In this document: positions 26,569 through 36,819 of the stretch, in pieces
Position numbering within the stretch: the first letter of the stretch is position 1
Layout: each line of letters opens with the position of its first letter
Assembly: GCF_003815975.1 (NCBI RefSeq)
Contig: NZ_CP033932.1
Coordinates: forward strand, 4,817,501 to 4,881,500
Length of the DNA: 64,000 bases
Direction of reading: 5' to 3'
From: Chryseobacterium bernardetii
GTDB lineage: Bacteria > Bacteroidota > Bacteroidia > Flavobacteriales > Weeksellaceae
Program-made: the position numbers and the translations under genes
Notes under the pieces: generated by a model
Databases searched by the model: none
What the model was told of the DNA's origin: nothing
Seen by the model: the letters and a program-made list of their open reading frames with translations, nothing else

Positions 26569-27378
26569 GTGTATTATAAGGAAAGGAAAAAATATTATTT
26601 TAAAATTGATACTGAAAACAGTGAAGGAGTTGAAGTATTTGTAGGACAAAATGCAGGTAATCAATTAAATAATGATATTCTGAATGCAAAAGCTGAAGTT
26701 CTCATCATCTCTCCTTATATTGATGAGATAAAGCTGGATGATCTTCTGATGCTGAAAAACAGGAATATCAGTGTGAGACTGGCCTTCAGTGATCTCCGCC
26801 CCGAACAGTATGGAAGCATATTACGAAAGCTCATCCATCAGAACCGGGTAACAGATATAAAGAAAAAAGAGAAAAGAGAAAGTCTGAAAAACCTATTCTT
26901 TTTATCTTCTATTATATTGTTCAGTCTGGGAATTTTTTCACTCATTTACTTCGGTATCCATCTTGTAGATGATCTTACAAATTCAAATAACTTTGTAGCC
27001 CTTTTAGTTGCCATTGCCTCTCTGTATGGATTCTTCAGATGTTGGGAAAAGAAGGCAGAAGTGGAAAAAATGGAGGTTTATACTTATCATTATTCTGAAA
27101 ACCTGAATTTCAAATTCATCAGGAATAGCCGTTATGACAATAAATTTTTGCATTCCAAGATTTACATCATCGATAGAAAAGTAGCCTATCTCGGCTCATT
27201 AAACTATACCAAAAGCGGTTTCACCTCTAATTTTGAGTCCCGGATCAGAATTACCCAAAAGGAAAAGGTAAATGAGCTGGTTCGGTTTGTTCATGATATT
27301 TTTGAAGATAACGTGAATCTCAGAAAACATGAGCTTTTCTATCTTGGAAAACAGGTCTACAGTGAAGAAATGTATTAA
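26569..27378 (+). CDS. Membrane-anchored phospholipase D-like protein
   Basis: The 269-residue protein has a PLD-type fold: an early segment (NAKAEVLIISPYIDEIKLDD) and a late HKD motif, HSKIYIIDRKVAYLGSLNYT (about 205-224), followed by the usual SGFTSNFESRI. Two membrane helices sit between them (about 112-132 and 140-158), an uncommon insertion. With one HKD motif it would need to dimerise to form an active site. Substrate could be phospholipid or nucleic acid; neither is shown. It is an isolated plus-strand gene. Confidence 0.7.
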   Translation: MYYKERKKYYFKIDTENSEGVEVFVGQNAGNQLNNDILNAKAEVLIISPYIDEIKLDDLLMLKNRNISVRLAFSDLRPEQYGSILRKLIHQNRVTDIKKKEKRESLKNLFFLSSIILFSLGIFSLIYFGIHLVDDLTNSNNFVALLVAIASLYGFFRCWEKKAEVEKMEVYTYHYSENLNFKFIRNSRYDNKFLHSKIYIIDRKVAYLGSLNYTKSGFTSNFESRIRITQKEKVNELVRFVHDIFEDNVNLRKHELFYLGKQVYSEEMY

Positions 27379-27461
27379 TATTCATAAAAAACAGCTTTAT
27401 CCTTCACTGTAATTTCTGATCTCATAATCTCTGAAAATATTTTACCGGCAACTATTTTCCA

Positions 27462-27496
27462 TAAAAAAACAGTGTTCCCCGAAGAGAACACTGCTT
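27462..27496 (-). terminator. Terminator of the large surface-protein gene
   Basis: CAGTGTTC (27470-27477) pairs with GAACACTG (27486-27493); on the minus strand seven T's follow. Confidence 0.8.
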
Positions 27497-27513
27497 ATTA
27501 AATGAAATATGGA

Positions 27514-30500
27514 TTAATTTTTAATCAGTTTGCCCTGCAGTGATTTTTCTCCTGCCTGTACAATAACAATATAAGTACTCTGCAACCAGTTAGAAACATC
27601 TACATTCACTTCTCCTGAAGAGGATTTCAGTTCTTTATGGAATTTGACATTACCCATAGTATCAAAAACCTTGATCTGTGTTGCCGGTAATCTCTCATTA
27701 CCAGTATCATATGATACCTTCACTACATCTTTTGCCGGATTTGGCATTAACTTAAGAGAAGATACTGTAGTAAGGCTTAGACCTTTTCCTGCATCAGCAA
27801 AAACCGGTTTACCTATAATTTTAGGCTCACCAACAAACTTACAATCATCCTGTCCTAAGAATAGGATCACATCACTGCCTCCAGGGAAGCTTGCATTCGG
27901 ATAGAAAGCCAATGGGTTGGTATTCATATCATATGTTCCCCCTGCCGGAATAGTAATCATTGAAGGGAAATAAGTTCCATATCCGTTAGCACTTGAAATA
28001 GAAAGCATTACCGGCTGACTTCCCGCATTGAATATTGTTCCAAGAACGTTATAATGATCGCCATCCCATTTGAATGCATTAATATCAACCTTAAAATCAC
28101 ATTGTGTTTCTACACCGCAATCTTTTCCAGGATAGTAATTCAATGCTCCTGAATAATATTGACAATACATTCCGCCTGCAGTTTGGTCAATTCTAAGCTT
28201 GTAAGTTCCTGCTGCATCAACAAAGTGGAAGGAGTCAATAAAAGTATTGGTTCCATTTTGCAAACTAACTCCAAATCTTTCCCATTGGTGATAATCAAAA
28301 TTACCTTTTGGCCCAATGATATAACGATCTTTATCTCTGCAATAGCTGTAGCAACCTGTAGGGAATACCCACATCAGGCTTTCAATACTCAATGGTACAT
28401 CTAACTGACCAAATACTTTACAGCCACTTGGTGCAGTGTAAATCACTTTGTACATTCCACCTTCGTCTACTGTAATGGTTTGTCCGCTCATTCCATTGCT
28501 CCAGTTATATTCTCCATTGGCAGGTCCTGATGCTGTAAGCTGAATTTTATAAGGCTGGCATCCTATCTGAGTATATGTTACTGTAGGAGCTGCTGGTGGA
28601 TTGCTAACTGTAACAACAAAGTCTTTTGAACCTGAACAGTCTGTAGTTCCCGGCACACGCGCTTCTAAAGTAAAGGTATAAGTACCTGCCGGCAATCCGC
28701 TTACGGTGTAAACAACCGGCTGAGCAGTAAGCCATCCTGTAGACAATGGAACTCCATTCCTTTTCCATCTGTATTCTAAAGTATTATCTGTTAAAATACC
28801 TTTAAGTATTGCCTGGCTATCAGAACACATGTTTGATTGCCCTGATATATTCACATACGGTGGTTTTTTAAATGCAACACCTACCGCTTTAATACTCATT
28901 ATATTCGTTTTACATCCATCTGCTGAAACCAATATCGGCCAGTAATTTCCTGACGTTGTTGGCGCAAAGTTCATTGAATTAGGTGCTCCAGGAACCTGAA
29001 CACTACCATTCATCCAAATATACCCTGAAGGTACCGTACCTGAAGGCACAAATGAAATGAGTGGAGAAGTTCCTTCACATGCAATTGCATTTGGCGGAGT
29101 AAGGGTTCCATTTAAGTTGGCTTCGTAAATAGTAATATTACGTACAGCTGAAATATACTCACATCCCTGCGGGGTTTTCACCTTCAGACTTACACTTTTC
29201 GGACCGGCAGTATTGAATGTAATATTCATATTCTGCTGTGAAGTTACAAAAGCTGTTCCGTCAAAAGACCATGTATAAATATTTCCGGCAGTATATGAAC
29301 CGGGCGAAAGTGTAATTACCTCTCCTTTACATGCTTTAAATGGCAGCATGAAACTCGTGTTTGGAACAGGAGCCAGTGTAATCGTTTTCGTGATTGTACA
29401 TGCCGGCAATGATGGTTGGGATGGTACAGACATCTTCATGGTAAAGGTATAGGTACCTGGTGCCATATTATTGTAAGTAGCCGTCTGCCCCACCTGATCC
29501 GGTTGTCCTGCCATACTGAATCTATATTCTATAGAGCTGGGGTTAATATCAAATATTGTAGAGGTATTGTATAAGGTAACGTTATATCCGTTACCGTTAC
29601 AAACCTGGCCAATATTGAATTTAGGTTCATACAGTTTTCGAACTTCAAAACTTGCTGAATACCAACATGTTCCATATCTCAACCGTACACTCACAATGTG
29701 CGCTCCGGCAAGATTAGTCTGGAACGTAGCCGTAGGCTGTCCCTGAGGGCTTATCAAAGTAAGCACATCATTAGATACCCATTGGATTTCATCCGGAGGA
29801 ATACTTACATTTAAGTTATTTACTGTAATGGTATTGCAACCTGTCCATCTTGGGCTAAACGTCACCAAAGGAGGTGTTGTACAGTTATTAGCTGTTGGAC
29901 AGGAATTAAATACTTTGATTTCCTGTGAATATACATAACAGCCATTAATGTCTTTAGCTCTCACCTTATAGATTCCCGCAAGGCCGGTTCCTGATAAGGT
30001 ATATGAATTGGTATTAAATCCTGATAATAGAACACCATCCTTAAACCATTGCCACTCTGCAATATTGGTAAGTCCTGTAGAGCTGTTGGCTGTAAGGGTA
30101 TAAGGCTGTAAAGGATAATCATCACATACTGCCAGATTATATACCGGTGAAACGGTAATGATTGTTTCAGGAAGAATGATGAAGCTTGCACTTGCTGTTG
30201 GTTGATAAGCGCATCCGTTAGTTCCGTTATAAGTTACCGTTACTAATTGAGTGACATTTCCACCTGTTGTATTCTGAATGTACCCGTTATTTGGGAAATC
30301 ATAAACCCCGGATGAATTGAATGCTGTTGTATGGCTTCCATTGGCAAATGTAAATGTTACATCCGTTGCCGAAGTAATCGTTCCCTGATCAACCGTAAAA
30401 TGAAGATCTGAACCTAAACACACCTTTCCAACATTTGTGAAATTCACTACCGGAAGTGCTAATTTACTTACAGGAATTGAAAATATCTTTTTTTGTCCAC

Positions 30501-32424
30501 ATACAACAACTTCCAGTTTCAGTTTAGCTGAATATACACCGCCAGAAACCTCATTGATGTTTACTGTAACAAAAGGAGTACCCTGCCCGGATACAAAACT
30601 TCCGAAGTTAGGAGTATCAAAACTCCATTCCATAGAATCCGGCACAATATTACCTAAATTAGCTTCGAAGGTCTGTATACTGCTTGGGCAGAACGGCCCT
30701 GAATTCTGATAAATAGAGATGGTATTAATGTCTATCGGTTTTACCGCCAGTGAAATCGGTTTAGACAGACAAGCTGCAGGGCTATCTGTTCTGTAAGCAA
30801 CCGATACTGAGTATGAAGATACGCCAGGATTAAATATAACGGTAACACTATTACCGGCATTACTTCCCTGGATGGTACCGTTTGTAACACTCCACACCGG
30901 GATTACTCCAGCTGGTTGCAGTGCTACAAGTGAATATACATAAGGTTTACCCGGACAGACTAAAATATCCCCCGAAATAAATCCTTTCGGAGCTCTTGGA
31001 ATACTCACCACCTTAATCAATATTGCATTGCTTTCACACCCACCTCTGATTGCTGTGATTACATAATTTCCTGGGGTTAGGAAAGGATAATCAAGAGGAG
31101 CGGTAGTTGGTTGTGATGATGTATATACTACCCCGCCATTTAAAGTGACATTCCAGATTACAGGAACATTAGGTGTAGCAGTAAACGTCTGTGGAGTTCC
31201 CACACAAATTTCTTCTTTTCCTCCGGATATTGTTACAGGTGCTTCCACAACAATTGTTTTCTGTGCCTCACCTTCACACAACAATAAAGTATTTCTGTAT
31301 AAAGCGGTAAGAGTATAAGTACCTGGCGTCTGCCCGGTGAAAAGAACTTCATTTCTTTGCTGGTTATAAGTCAAAAGACCCACTCCAGGCCCGGTAACAT
31401 TCCAATCAACCTGTGTAGTTGGCCATTGTGGAAGTGAATAGGTATATTGTTTTCCTAAGCACACTACTGCTTCTCCTTTAATTTTTGCTGTTTTTAAAAT
31501 TACAGGAATCTTAACAGTAGTCCACACCGGGCAGCCACATTCAGATCTATACATTACATAGCCAAAACCGTCTTCAGGATCTACACTATCCCATTTTACT
31601 TCAATTTCGTTTTCAGAGATATTGTGCCACGATCCTCCGATCACTTTCCACTCTCCTTTACAGCCATTCTTCACACTGTATCTTTCAGAGCTTCCCTCAC
31701 ATACTACCGAAGCACAGCTAATCTGTACCGGCGGAGCTTCAGTGATTTCTAATTTCTGATAAGTTGTTTCTGAGCAGCCGCATTTGTTGGTTACAGTTAA
31801 GGTAACAGTAACTCCTCCGGCCTGAGTATAGGTATGAGAAGGCTCAAAAGCTGTAGATGTTGTTCCGTCACCAAAATCCCAGAAATAATTAACAATATCA
31901 GTACCGCCATTTGCATGAGATAAATTATCAAAATGAACCTCAGTATTTTTACATACGATATCTTTCAGGTTAACGAGATTGAACTGTGCAGAAGGTTTAT
32001 TGATCTTCTCAATGCAGATATCTTTGGTTTCAACTGTTCCATCGGCAAATGTAACAACTGCCTGCAAAGAACCTGCTCCTGCGCTTCCCCATAAAATTTC
32101 AGCATTAATATTGGCACCCCCCGAAGTAGTCTGTACAACTCCTCCTGTAGGTATCCATGCTACAAAGCTGATATTCGAGCCATGAGCAGTATATTTTACT
32201 TTACTGCCTTCACAGACCCGGACACACGCTCCGGAATCAATATCCGAAGCAGCAAAAGGATCATTACCTGAGCCTTTTTCGCCACGGAAGATCTGGCATC
32301 CGACCTGGGAATCCCAGGTAATATGAGTTGATGATTGTGCTTGCAGCCCCCAAGGTACCAGGAGCCAACATAGCAGGAGCCATCTGAAGATGTGCTGCCT
32401 ACTAAAGTAAGTAGTGTTTTTCAT
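27514..32424 (-). CDS. Giant PKD-repeat surface protein secreted by the type IX system
   Basis: The 1636-residue protein begins with a signal peptide (ending near LQAQ), then a PKD domain at about residues 155-230 (NYFWDFGDGTTSTAFEPSHT). A long series of immunoglobulin-like/PKD-like modules of about 80-100 residues follows, each starting with a Cys-containing strand. The last 80 or so residues form a type IX sorting domain (LKLMPNPAKDVVKVSYDTGN, and a final YIVIVQAGEKSLQGKLIKN). It should be exported to the cell surface as an adhesin-like protein. Many cysteines in pairs may form disulfides. No enzymatic domain is visible. The gene stands alone behind a long AT-rich region. Confidence 0.82.
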   Translation of the reverse strand: MKNTTYFSRQHIFRWLLLCWLLVPWGLQAQSSTHITWDSQVGCQIFRGEKGSGNDPFAASDIDSGACVRVCEGSKVKYTAHGSNISFVAWIPTGGVVQTTSGGANINAEILWGSAGAGSLQAVVTFADGTVETKDICIEKINKPSAQFNLVNLKDIVCKNTEVHFDNLSHANGGTDIVNYFWDFGDGTTSTAFEPSHTYTQAGGVTVTLTVTNKCGCSETTYQKLEITEAPPVQISCASVVCEGSSERYSVKNGCKGEWKVIGGSWHNISENEIEVKWDSVDPEDGFGYVMYRSECGCPVWTTVKIPVILKTAKIKGEAVVCLGKQYTYSLPQWPTTQVDWNVTGPGVGLLTYNQQRNEVLFTGQTPGTYTLTALYRNTLLLCEGEAQKTIVVEAPVTISGGKEEICVGTPQTFTATPNVPVIWNVTLNGGVVYTSSQPTTAPLDYPFLTPGNYVITAIRGGCESNAILIKVVSIPRAPKGFISGDILVCPGKPYVYSLVALQPAGVIPVWSVTNGTIQGSNAGNSVTVIFNPGVSSYSVSVAYRTDSPAACLSKPISLAVKPIDINTISIYQNSGPFCPSSIQTFEANLGNIVPDSMEWSFDTPNFGSFVSGQGTPFVTVNINEVSGGVYSAKLKLEVVVCGQKKIFSIPVSKLALPVVNFTNVGKVCLGSDLHFTVDQGTITSATDVTFTFANGSHTTAFNSSGVYDFPNNGYIQNTTGGNVTQLVTVTYNGTNGCAYQPTASASFIILPETIITVSPVYNLAVCDDYPLQPYTLTANSSTGLTNIAEWQWFKDGVLLSGFNTNSYTLSGTGLAGIYKVRAKDINGCYVYSQEIKVFNSCPTANNCTTPPLVTFSPRWTGCNTITVNNLNVSIPPDEIQWVSNDVLTLISPQGQPTATFQTNLAGAHIVSVRLRYGTCWYSASFEVRKLYEPKFNIGQVCNGNGYNVTLYNTSTIFDINPSSIEYRFSMAGQPDQVGQTATYNNMAPGTYTFTMKMSVPSQPSLPACTITKTITLAPVPNTSFMLPFKACKGEVITLSPGSYTAGNIYTWSFDGTAFVTSQQNMNITFNTAGPKSVSLKVKTPQGCEYISAVRNITIYEANLNGTLTPPNAIACEGTSPLISFVPSGTVPSGYIWMNGSVQVPGAPNSMNFAPTTSGNYWPILVSADGCKTNIMSIKAVGVAFKKPPYVNISGQSNMCSDSQAILKGILTDNTLEYRWKRNGVPLSTGWLTAQPVVYTVSGLPAGTYTFTLEARVPGTTDCSGSKDFVVTVSNPPAAPTVTYTQIGCQPYKIQLTASGPANGEYNWSNGMSGQTITVDEGGMYKVIYTAPSGCKVFGQLDVPLSIESLMWVFPTGCYSYCRDKDRYIIGPKGNFDYHQWERFGVSLQNGTNTFIDSFHFVDAAGTYKLRIDQTAGGMYCQYYSGALNYYPGKDCGVETQCDFKVDINAFKWDGDHYNVLGTIFNAGSQPVMLSISSANGYGTYFPSMITIPAGGTYDMNTNPLAFYPNASFPGGSDVILFLGQDDCKFVGEPKIIGKPVFADAGKGLSLTTVSSLKLMPNPAKDVVKVSYDTGNERLPATQIKVFDTMGNVKFHKELKSSSGEVNVDVSNWLQSTYIVIVQAGEKSLQGKLIKN

Positions 32425-32747
32425 GGTTAATAAAAATGTATTAATTTTCGTTTGAAAATTAATGAAAATTTTAACACAAAAACTATTTATTAGTGAAAAA
32501 TATTACTTTTCATCAATATAAATATCAACAATATACTTCAATTACTAATTATACCTTAATTAAAACACATAATAATCATTAACAAAAGAGCTATTTATTT
32601 TCATTTTTAACCCAAAAAACAAATAATTTCTCCCTTTATTAATCATTAATATTTAGGATAAAATTTAAATTATATAAATATTTAACAACCCTTCCGTTTA
32701 TTAGCAAAAAGAACTTATTTTGCATCTTACAACAATTAACAGATAAA
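32425..32747. other. AT-rich divergent promoter region
   Basis: No gene is visible. The region separates the minus-strand surface protein from the plus-strand membrane protein and must hold both promoters; no unambiguous TAnnTTTG site was identified. Confidence 0.4.
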
Positions 32748-34076
32748 ATGAAAAGATACTTCAGGGAAATAATAATAGTAATCACTGTACTATTATCAAG
32801 GTTACCTTTTATTTTTAATAGCCTGGGTATTGATTTGGATGCATGGAGAGAAGTATATACAGGAAAAATACTCAATGAAGATCATATGTATAACGTTTCA
32901 CGTTTTCCCGGATATCCTTTTCCAGAATTTTTGTATTCAATAGTATATCATTATCCCTACTGGGCAATCAATTTGTTATCGGTCTTATTTACAGCAGGCT
33001 GCTGCCTGTATCTTTTTAAGATCTTAAATTTTTTTACAATAAAACTGTCTTTTCTTATTGCTTTAGTATTTCCATTCGTTCCGGTTATCTATCTCAACAG
33101 TACAATAGCCATGGAGTACAACTGGTCTTTATTCTTTTTATTGGGAAGTGTTTACCACCTACTTAATAAGAATCTCTGGCTTTCCGCTTTACTTTGTGGG
33201 CTTATGGTAAGTACAAGATTCAACAATATTATTTTTCTTCCGGCCTTCGCCTTTCTTCTGTACTCTTACTCTGGAAAGGATATTAAAAAGGTTCTACAAT
33301 TTTCAGTTTTAGCTTTTCTTTCTATATGCATTTTCTTTTCGCCAGTCATTTTAAAATATGGTACAGGCTTCCTGCAAAGTTATGGAGATTCAGAAGTGAG
33401 CCTCGGCAGTCTGCTGAGCCTGGCTACATTATATATCTATGGTGCTTTAGGAATGCTGGCTATTATTTTAGGGGTAATCATTCAGTTCTTTAGTGGAGGC
33501 TACCGGGAAATTAAAAACATATCCAAAAATCATTTTGCAATATTCTGCATTCTGATGGTTGTTTCCAATCTGGCATTCTTTGTCAGATACCCTTTAGAAT
33601 CGGGTTATTTAACTCCCTCTGTTCCTTTTGTTCTTATTCTTCTATATTATGTTTTGAATGAAAACATTATGAAATCTGTATTATTTGCCTTACTCCTATC
33701 CCCTTTTTTAATTCATATCAATGCGAAAAAAATTCAGATTGCAGGAGGAATATTCATCAATGAAAATTATGAAAATCAGCAATTAAAATATTGCAATAAT
33801 CTTATCCGCGAAATCAAAAAACATTCGGGAAATCGTCCTGCAATTTTCCATGTAGGCAATTATTCGGAACAAGTTTCATTCATTGGAAACTTTGATAAAA
33901 ACAGCCCTATAAAAATCGTTAAATACCTTACCCCTCAAGACCAGAAAGATATCATTAATAAAAAATATATACTCTACTATTCCTGTACTGAAAATGGGAA
34001 GACAGAAAACCGTAAAACCCATATGCTGGATCAGTATGGAATATTTCTTTATAAAGACTTTGAGCTCATAAGATAA
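32748..34076 (+). CDS. Polytopic membrane protein, GT-C-like
   Basis: The 442-residue protein has about 10-11 hydrophobic segments and a C-terminal soluble domain of about 90 residues. The first extracytoplasmic loop carries GIDLDAWREVYTGKIL, an acidic DxD-like pattern in the position where GT-C glycosyltransferases (ArnT/PMT type) bind their lipid-linked sugar. That resemblance is the only functional hint, so the assignment is tentative. No polysaccharide genes surround it. Its start is the first ATG in frame. Confidence 0.45.
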   Translation: MKRYFREIIIVITVLLSRLPFIFNSLGIDLDAWREVYTGKILNEDHMYNVSRFPGYPFPEFLYSIVYHYPYWAINLLSVLFTAGCCLYLFKILNFFTIKLSFLIALVFPFVPVIYLNSTIAMEYNWSLFFLLGSVYHLLNKNLWLSALLCGLMVSTRFNNIIFLPAFAFLLYSYSGKDIKKVLQFSVLAFLSICIFFSPVILKYGTGFLQSYGDSEVSLGSLLSLATLYIYGALGMLAIILGVIIQFFSGGYREIKNISKNHFAIFCILMVVSNLAFFVRYPLESGYLTPSVPFVLILLYYVLNENIMKSVLFALLLSPFLIHINAKKIQIAGGIFINENYENQQLKYCNNLIREIKKHSGNRPAIFHVGNYSEQVSFIGNFDKNSPIKIVKYLTPQDQKDIINKKYILYYSCTENGKTENRKTHMLDQYGIFLYKDFELIR

Positions 34077-34235
34077 TTTCAAACTTAAAATTATATGAAC
34101 TCTCCAAGGTTGAAAATGATATAGACAAAGAATAATATTTCTCTTCCCGGAGGAAGGTAACATCTTCTCTTACTCATCTTTTCATCTTTACCTCGTCAGC
34201 CCCCTACTCAGTCTTGCACAAAAAACGAAATACCT

Positions 34236-34243
34236 TATCTTTG
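34236..34243 (+). promoter_or_regulatory. Promoter -7 element of the glutaminase gene
   Basis: TATCTTTG fits TAnnTTTG; TTG at 34214-34216 lies 19 bases upstream as a -33 element. The ATG is 44 bases downstream. Confidence 0.6.
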
Positions 34244-34287
34244 TTTTTTCGAGGCTTATGATAAACTTTTATTCGAAAATATTCTAC

Positions 34288-35301
34288 ATGAAAAAAAATA
34301 GCTTTTTATTTTCCGCCAAAGGAATTCTTATCGCAGGATTCTTGTCCTTAAATACAGTAATGTACGCCCAGAAAACGGCAGATCTTTCAACCATTTCAGA
34401 GAAAACCTTAAACAGTATTCTGGAAAAGAACAGAAATTATTATGCCCAGGGTAAAGTGGCCGACTACATTCCGGAACTGGGTAAAATGGATGCAAAAGCT
34501 ATTGCCTTTTCAGTAGTGGACAAGAACGGGAAAGTATTCAGCACCGGTGATGTTCAAAAGAAATTTACCATGCAAAGCATTTCCAAGATCATTGCACTGA
34601 TGGTTGCGGTAAATGAAAGAGGCGAAGCTAATGTGTTTGATAAAATGGGCTATTTTGGATCAGACAAGCCTTTCAACCATTTTTCCAACCTTGAAACAAC
34701 GAGAAAACCGCTTAATCCTATGATGAATGCGGGAGCAATCCTTACTACCTCTTTAATTTCCGGTGAAGGAGAAAAGCCATTCCTTAAAGTATTGGATATG
34801 GTTCGTTATATCACCAAAAATTCCGGTATTGATTACAGTAAATCCGTATACGAATCTGAAAAATCTACCGGACACCGTAACCGTGGAATGTTCTATATTA
34901 TGAAAAACAGCGGACTGATCTCAGGAAATGAAGACCAACTGGATAATTATTTCAAGCAATGCTCTATTGAACTTACCGCTGAAGATCTGGCAAAAATCGG
35001 ATACTTTTTCGCTAATCAGTGCGTACGTTTTGATGGTGATTCTCAGTATAAAAATGCAGATATTGCCAAACTGATAGAATCTCAGATGCTGACTGCAGGA
35101 ATGTATGAATTCAGTGGTGAATATTCCAGAATGGTAGGATTACCCAGCAAATCAGGAGTAGGTGGCGGAATTACAGTAAGCGTTCCTGGAAAAATGGGAA
35201 TTGGTGTATTCAGCCCGGCACTGGATCAGCATGGGAATTCATTGGCAGGCTACCATATTATTTTAGATCTGGCAAAGCAATACAATCTGAGCATATTTTA
35301 A
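34288..35301 (+). CDS. glsA: Glutaminase A (exported)
   Basis: The 337-residue serine-dependent glutaminase converts glutamine to glutamate and ammonia. The active-site S-x-x-K motif is MQSISK (about residue 93), with further conserved parts PLNPMMNAGAIL and KSGVGGGITVSVPGKMGIGV. Unusually for a bacterial glutaminase, it has a signal peptide (MKKNSFLF, a hydrophobic core, then YAQ), so it is probably periplasmic. The ATG at 34288 is chosen because it starts that signal; a longer frame adds ten residues. It has its own promoter and is not in an operon. Confidence 0.92.
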   Translation: MKKNSFLFSAKGILIAGFLSLNTVMYAQKTADLSTISEKTLNSILEKNRNYYAQGKVADYIPELGKMDAKAIAFSVVDKNGKVFSTGDVQKKFTMQSISKIIALMVAVNERGEANVFDKMGYFGSDKPFNHFSNLETTRKPLNPMMNAGAILTTSLISGEGEKPFLKVLDMVRYITKNSGIDYSKSVYESEKSTGHRNRGMFYIMKNSGLISGNEDQLDNYFKQCSIELTAEDLAKIGYFFANQCVRFDGDSQYKNADIAKLIESQMLTAGMYEFSGEYSRMVGLPSKSGVGGGITVSVPGKMGIGVFSPALDQHGNSLAGYHIILDLAKQYNLSIF

Positions 35302-35392
35302 CACTACAAAAACCTGTCATCATTAGGGGAAGGAAAATGATTTTGATATCAGAAGATTAATTATATTGGGGTAACTCTACACAGTTATATCT

Positions 35393-35851
35393 ATGCCAGA
35401 TCACTATCACAGCATATTAAAGCATATTGAACAACAGGTTACATTATCTGAGCAGGAAAAGAAAGCTTTCTGCTCCAAATTGATTTACAAGAAATTCAGG
35501 CGTAAACAATACCTCTTACAGGATGGCGATATCTGCAGTCATGATTATTTTGTTATCAATGGCTGTCTGAGACAATATGAAGTAAGCCCAAGCGGCAGGG
35601 AAAACACTGTGCAATTTGCTTTTGAAAACTGGTGGATTTCAGACTGGTACAGTATGCTCCATACACAGCCTTCAGTTTACAATATTGAAGCCATGGAAAA
35701 TTCGGAGGTCTTTATGCTTGAAAAGAATGAACTGGAAGGACTGTACATAGAAATACCAAAGCTGGAAAGGTATTTCCGTAAAATATTCCTGAATACATTC
35801 GTTTCCTTTCAAAAAAGAATGCTGTTCCAGCCTCCCACGGTTTCTTTATGA
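35393..35851 (+). pseudogene. Crp/Fnr family regulator truncated before its DNA-binding domain
   Basis: The first 145 or so residues are a complete cyclic-nucleotide-binding-like domain (CSKLIYKKFRRKQYLLQDGD, then GCLRQYEVSPSGRENTVQFA). They lead into the dimerisation helix, FVSFQKRMLF, then the frame ends abruptly in QPPTVSL. Relatives of about 190 residues continue into a helix-turn-helix that is absent here. The tail and next 140 bases derive from a DoxX-family gene in another frame. The result is a fused scar; the encoded fragment cannot bind DNA, though it might still be translated. Confidence 0.75.
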
Positions 35852-35976
35852 ACTGGTTCGGAAAAATACCACCCGGAGCAGAAGGATTTGAATATCATTT
35901 ACTGGTATTAGGTATATCCCTCACTCTTATAGTACAGGGAGGAGGAAAATTCTCAACAGATAAAGTTTCTACATAA
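35833..35976 (+). pseudogene. C-terminal remnant of a DoxX family gene
   Basis: In the frame from 35842 the sequence reads FFMNWFGKIPPGAEGFEYHL, then LVLGISLTLIVQGGGKFSTD and a stop. This matches the final membrane segment of DoxX-family proteins (HGFFMNW...GEGFEYH...GGGxxSxDK). There is no start codon, and the upstream part is replaced by the Crp gene. A deletion must have removed the 3' end of one gene and the 5' end of the other. Confidence 0.65.
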
Positions 35977-36288
35977 TATCCCAGCACCATTTAATTTTTA
36001 ATCACAAGCAGCTTTTCGCTGCTTTTTTTCATTTATATTTCATATTTCCGTAACACCTTCACTTTTTTACATAAAAAAAATTTACTTCTTTTCAAAATCT
36101 TAATGAGAAAAAAATCTTAAATAAATCACAAAAAGTGATTTTCATTTAGGCCAATAATATGATATAAATCAATTTCATACAAAATCAACTCAAATTTTGC
36201 GATTCAAAAAAACATATGATTTTGCCGATTTTATGCGGAAAATATTTATGTTATCTTTTTGTAATATAACAAAAACAAATCTCTTCTT

Positions 36289-36321
36289 TTTGAAATATTT
36301 TATTTTTTATTTCTATATTTG
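36289..36321 (+). promoter_or_regulatory. Candidate promoter of the polyketide operon
   Basis: TTTG (36289-36292) and TATATTTG (36314-36321) are separated by 21 bases, a good match to the Bacteroidota -33/-7 promoter. It is about 500 bases from the first gene, so another nearer promoter is possible. Confidence 0.45.
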
Positions 36322-36596
36322 CTTAACATTTCTTTAACTATAATTATTTATATTTATAGTTACCTGGATTGTGCCGGCTTGTTTATAACGAATAAGAAAA
36401 TAAACCGAATACTTTAATAACATTTGAATAATTAACAAATGTTTGTTAAAAAATTATTATCGAATTTTATTTATGATTATTAAAACATCATAAATTTATT
36501 ATTTTTATTCACGCATATTTAATAATCAATCTTTATATCAAATAGATTGATGTTTCAATGCAAAATCGCATATTATTATTTTAATACTAAATGCAA

Positions 36597-36642
36597 TGAA
36601 AAACTTGACCATTATTAGGCTTACGCCTTTTGAAAAGCCGGA
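36597..36642 (+). repeat. Decayed direct repeat of the synthase gene start
   Basis: About 46 bases beginning ATGAAAACTTGACC repeat 36820-36867 (ATGAAAAACTTAACC), with four substitutions and one missing A. The missing base creates a stop after three codons. It is a non-coding relic of a partial tandem duplication or of a replaced gene. Confidence 0.75.
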
Positions 36643-36819
36643 CACATATTTCAACTCTAATTACCTTAGGGCCCAGTGCACACTGTTGAACAATTTTCAA
36701 CAAAAAGGCTCTACTATTAAAAATATAACAAAACCAATTTTATAATTTTGTAAAAGCTATTTTTCTTTATTTCAAAGACTTATATTCTTTTTACAAAATC
36801 TTTACTAACATATCACGCC

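Larger units (their letters stand above)
35977..36819. other. AT-rich upstream region of the polyketide operon
   Basis: No intact gene is present. The region contains a promoter-like element at 36289-36321 and a decayed copy of the start of the first synthase gene at 36597-36642. If transcription starts near 36328, the 5' untranslated region would be about 490 bases, long enough for RNA-level control. Confidence 0.5.
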
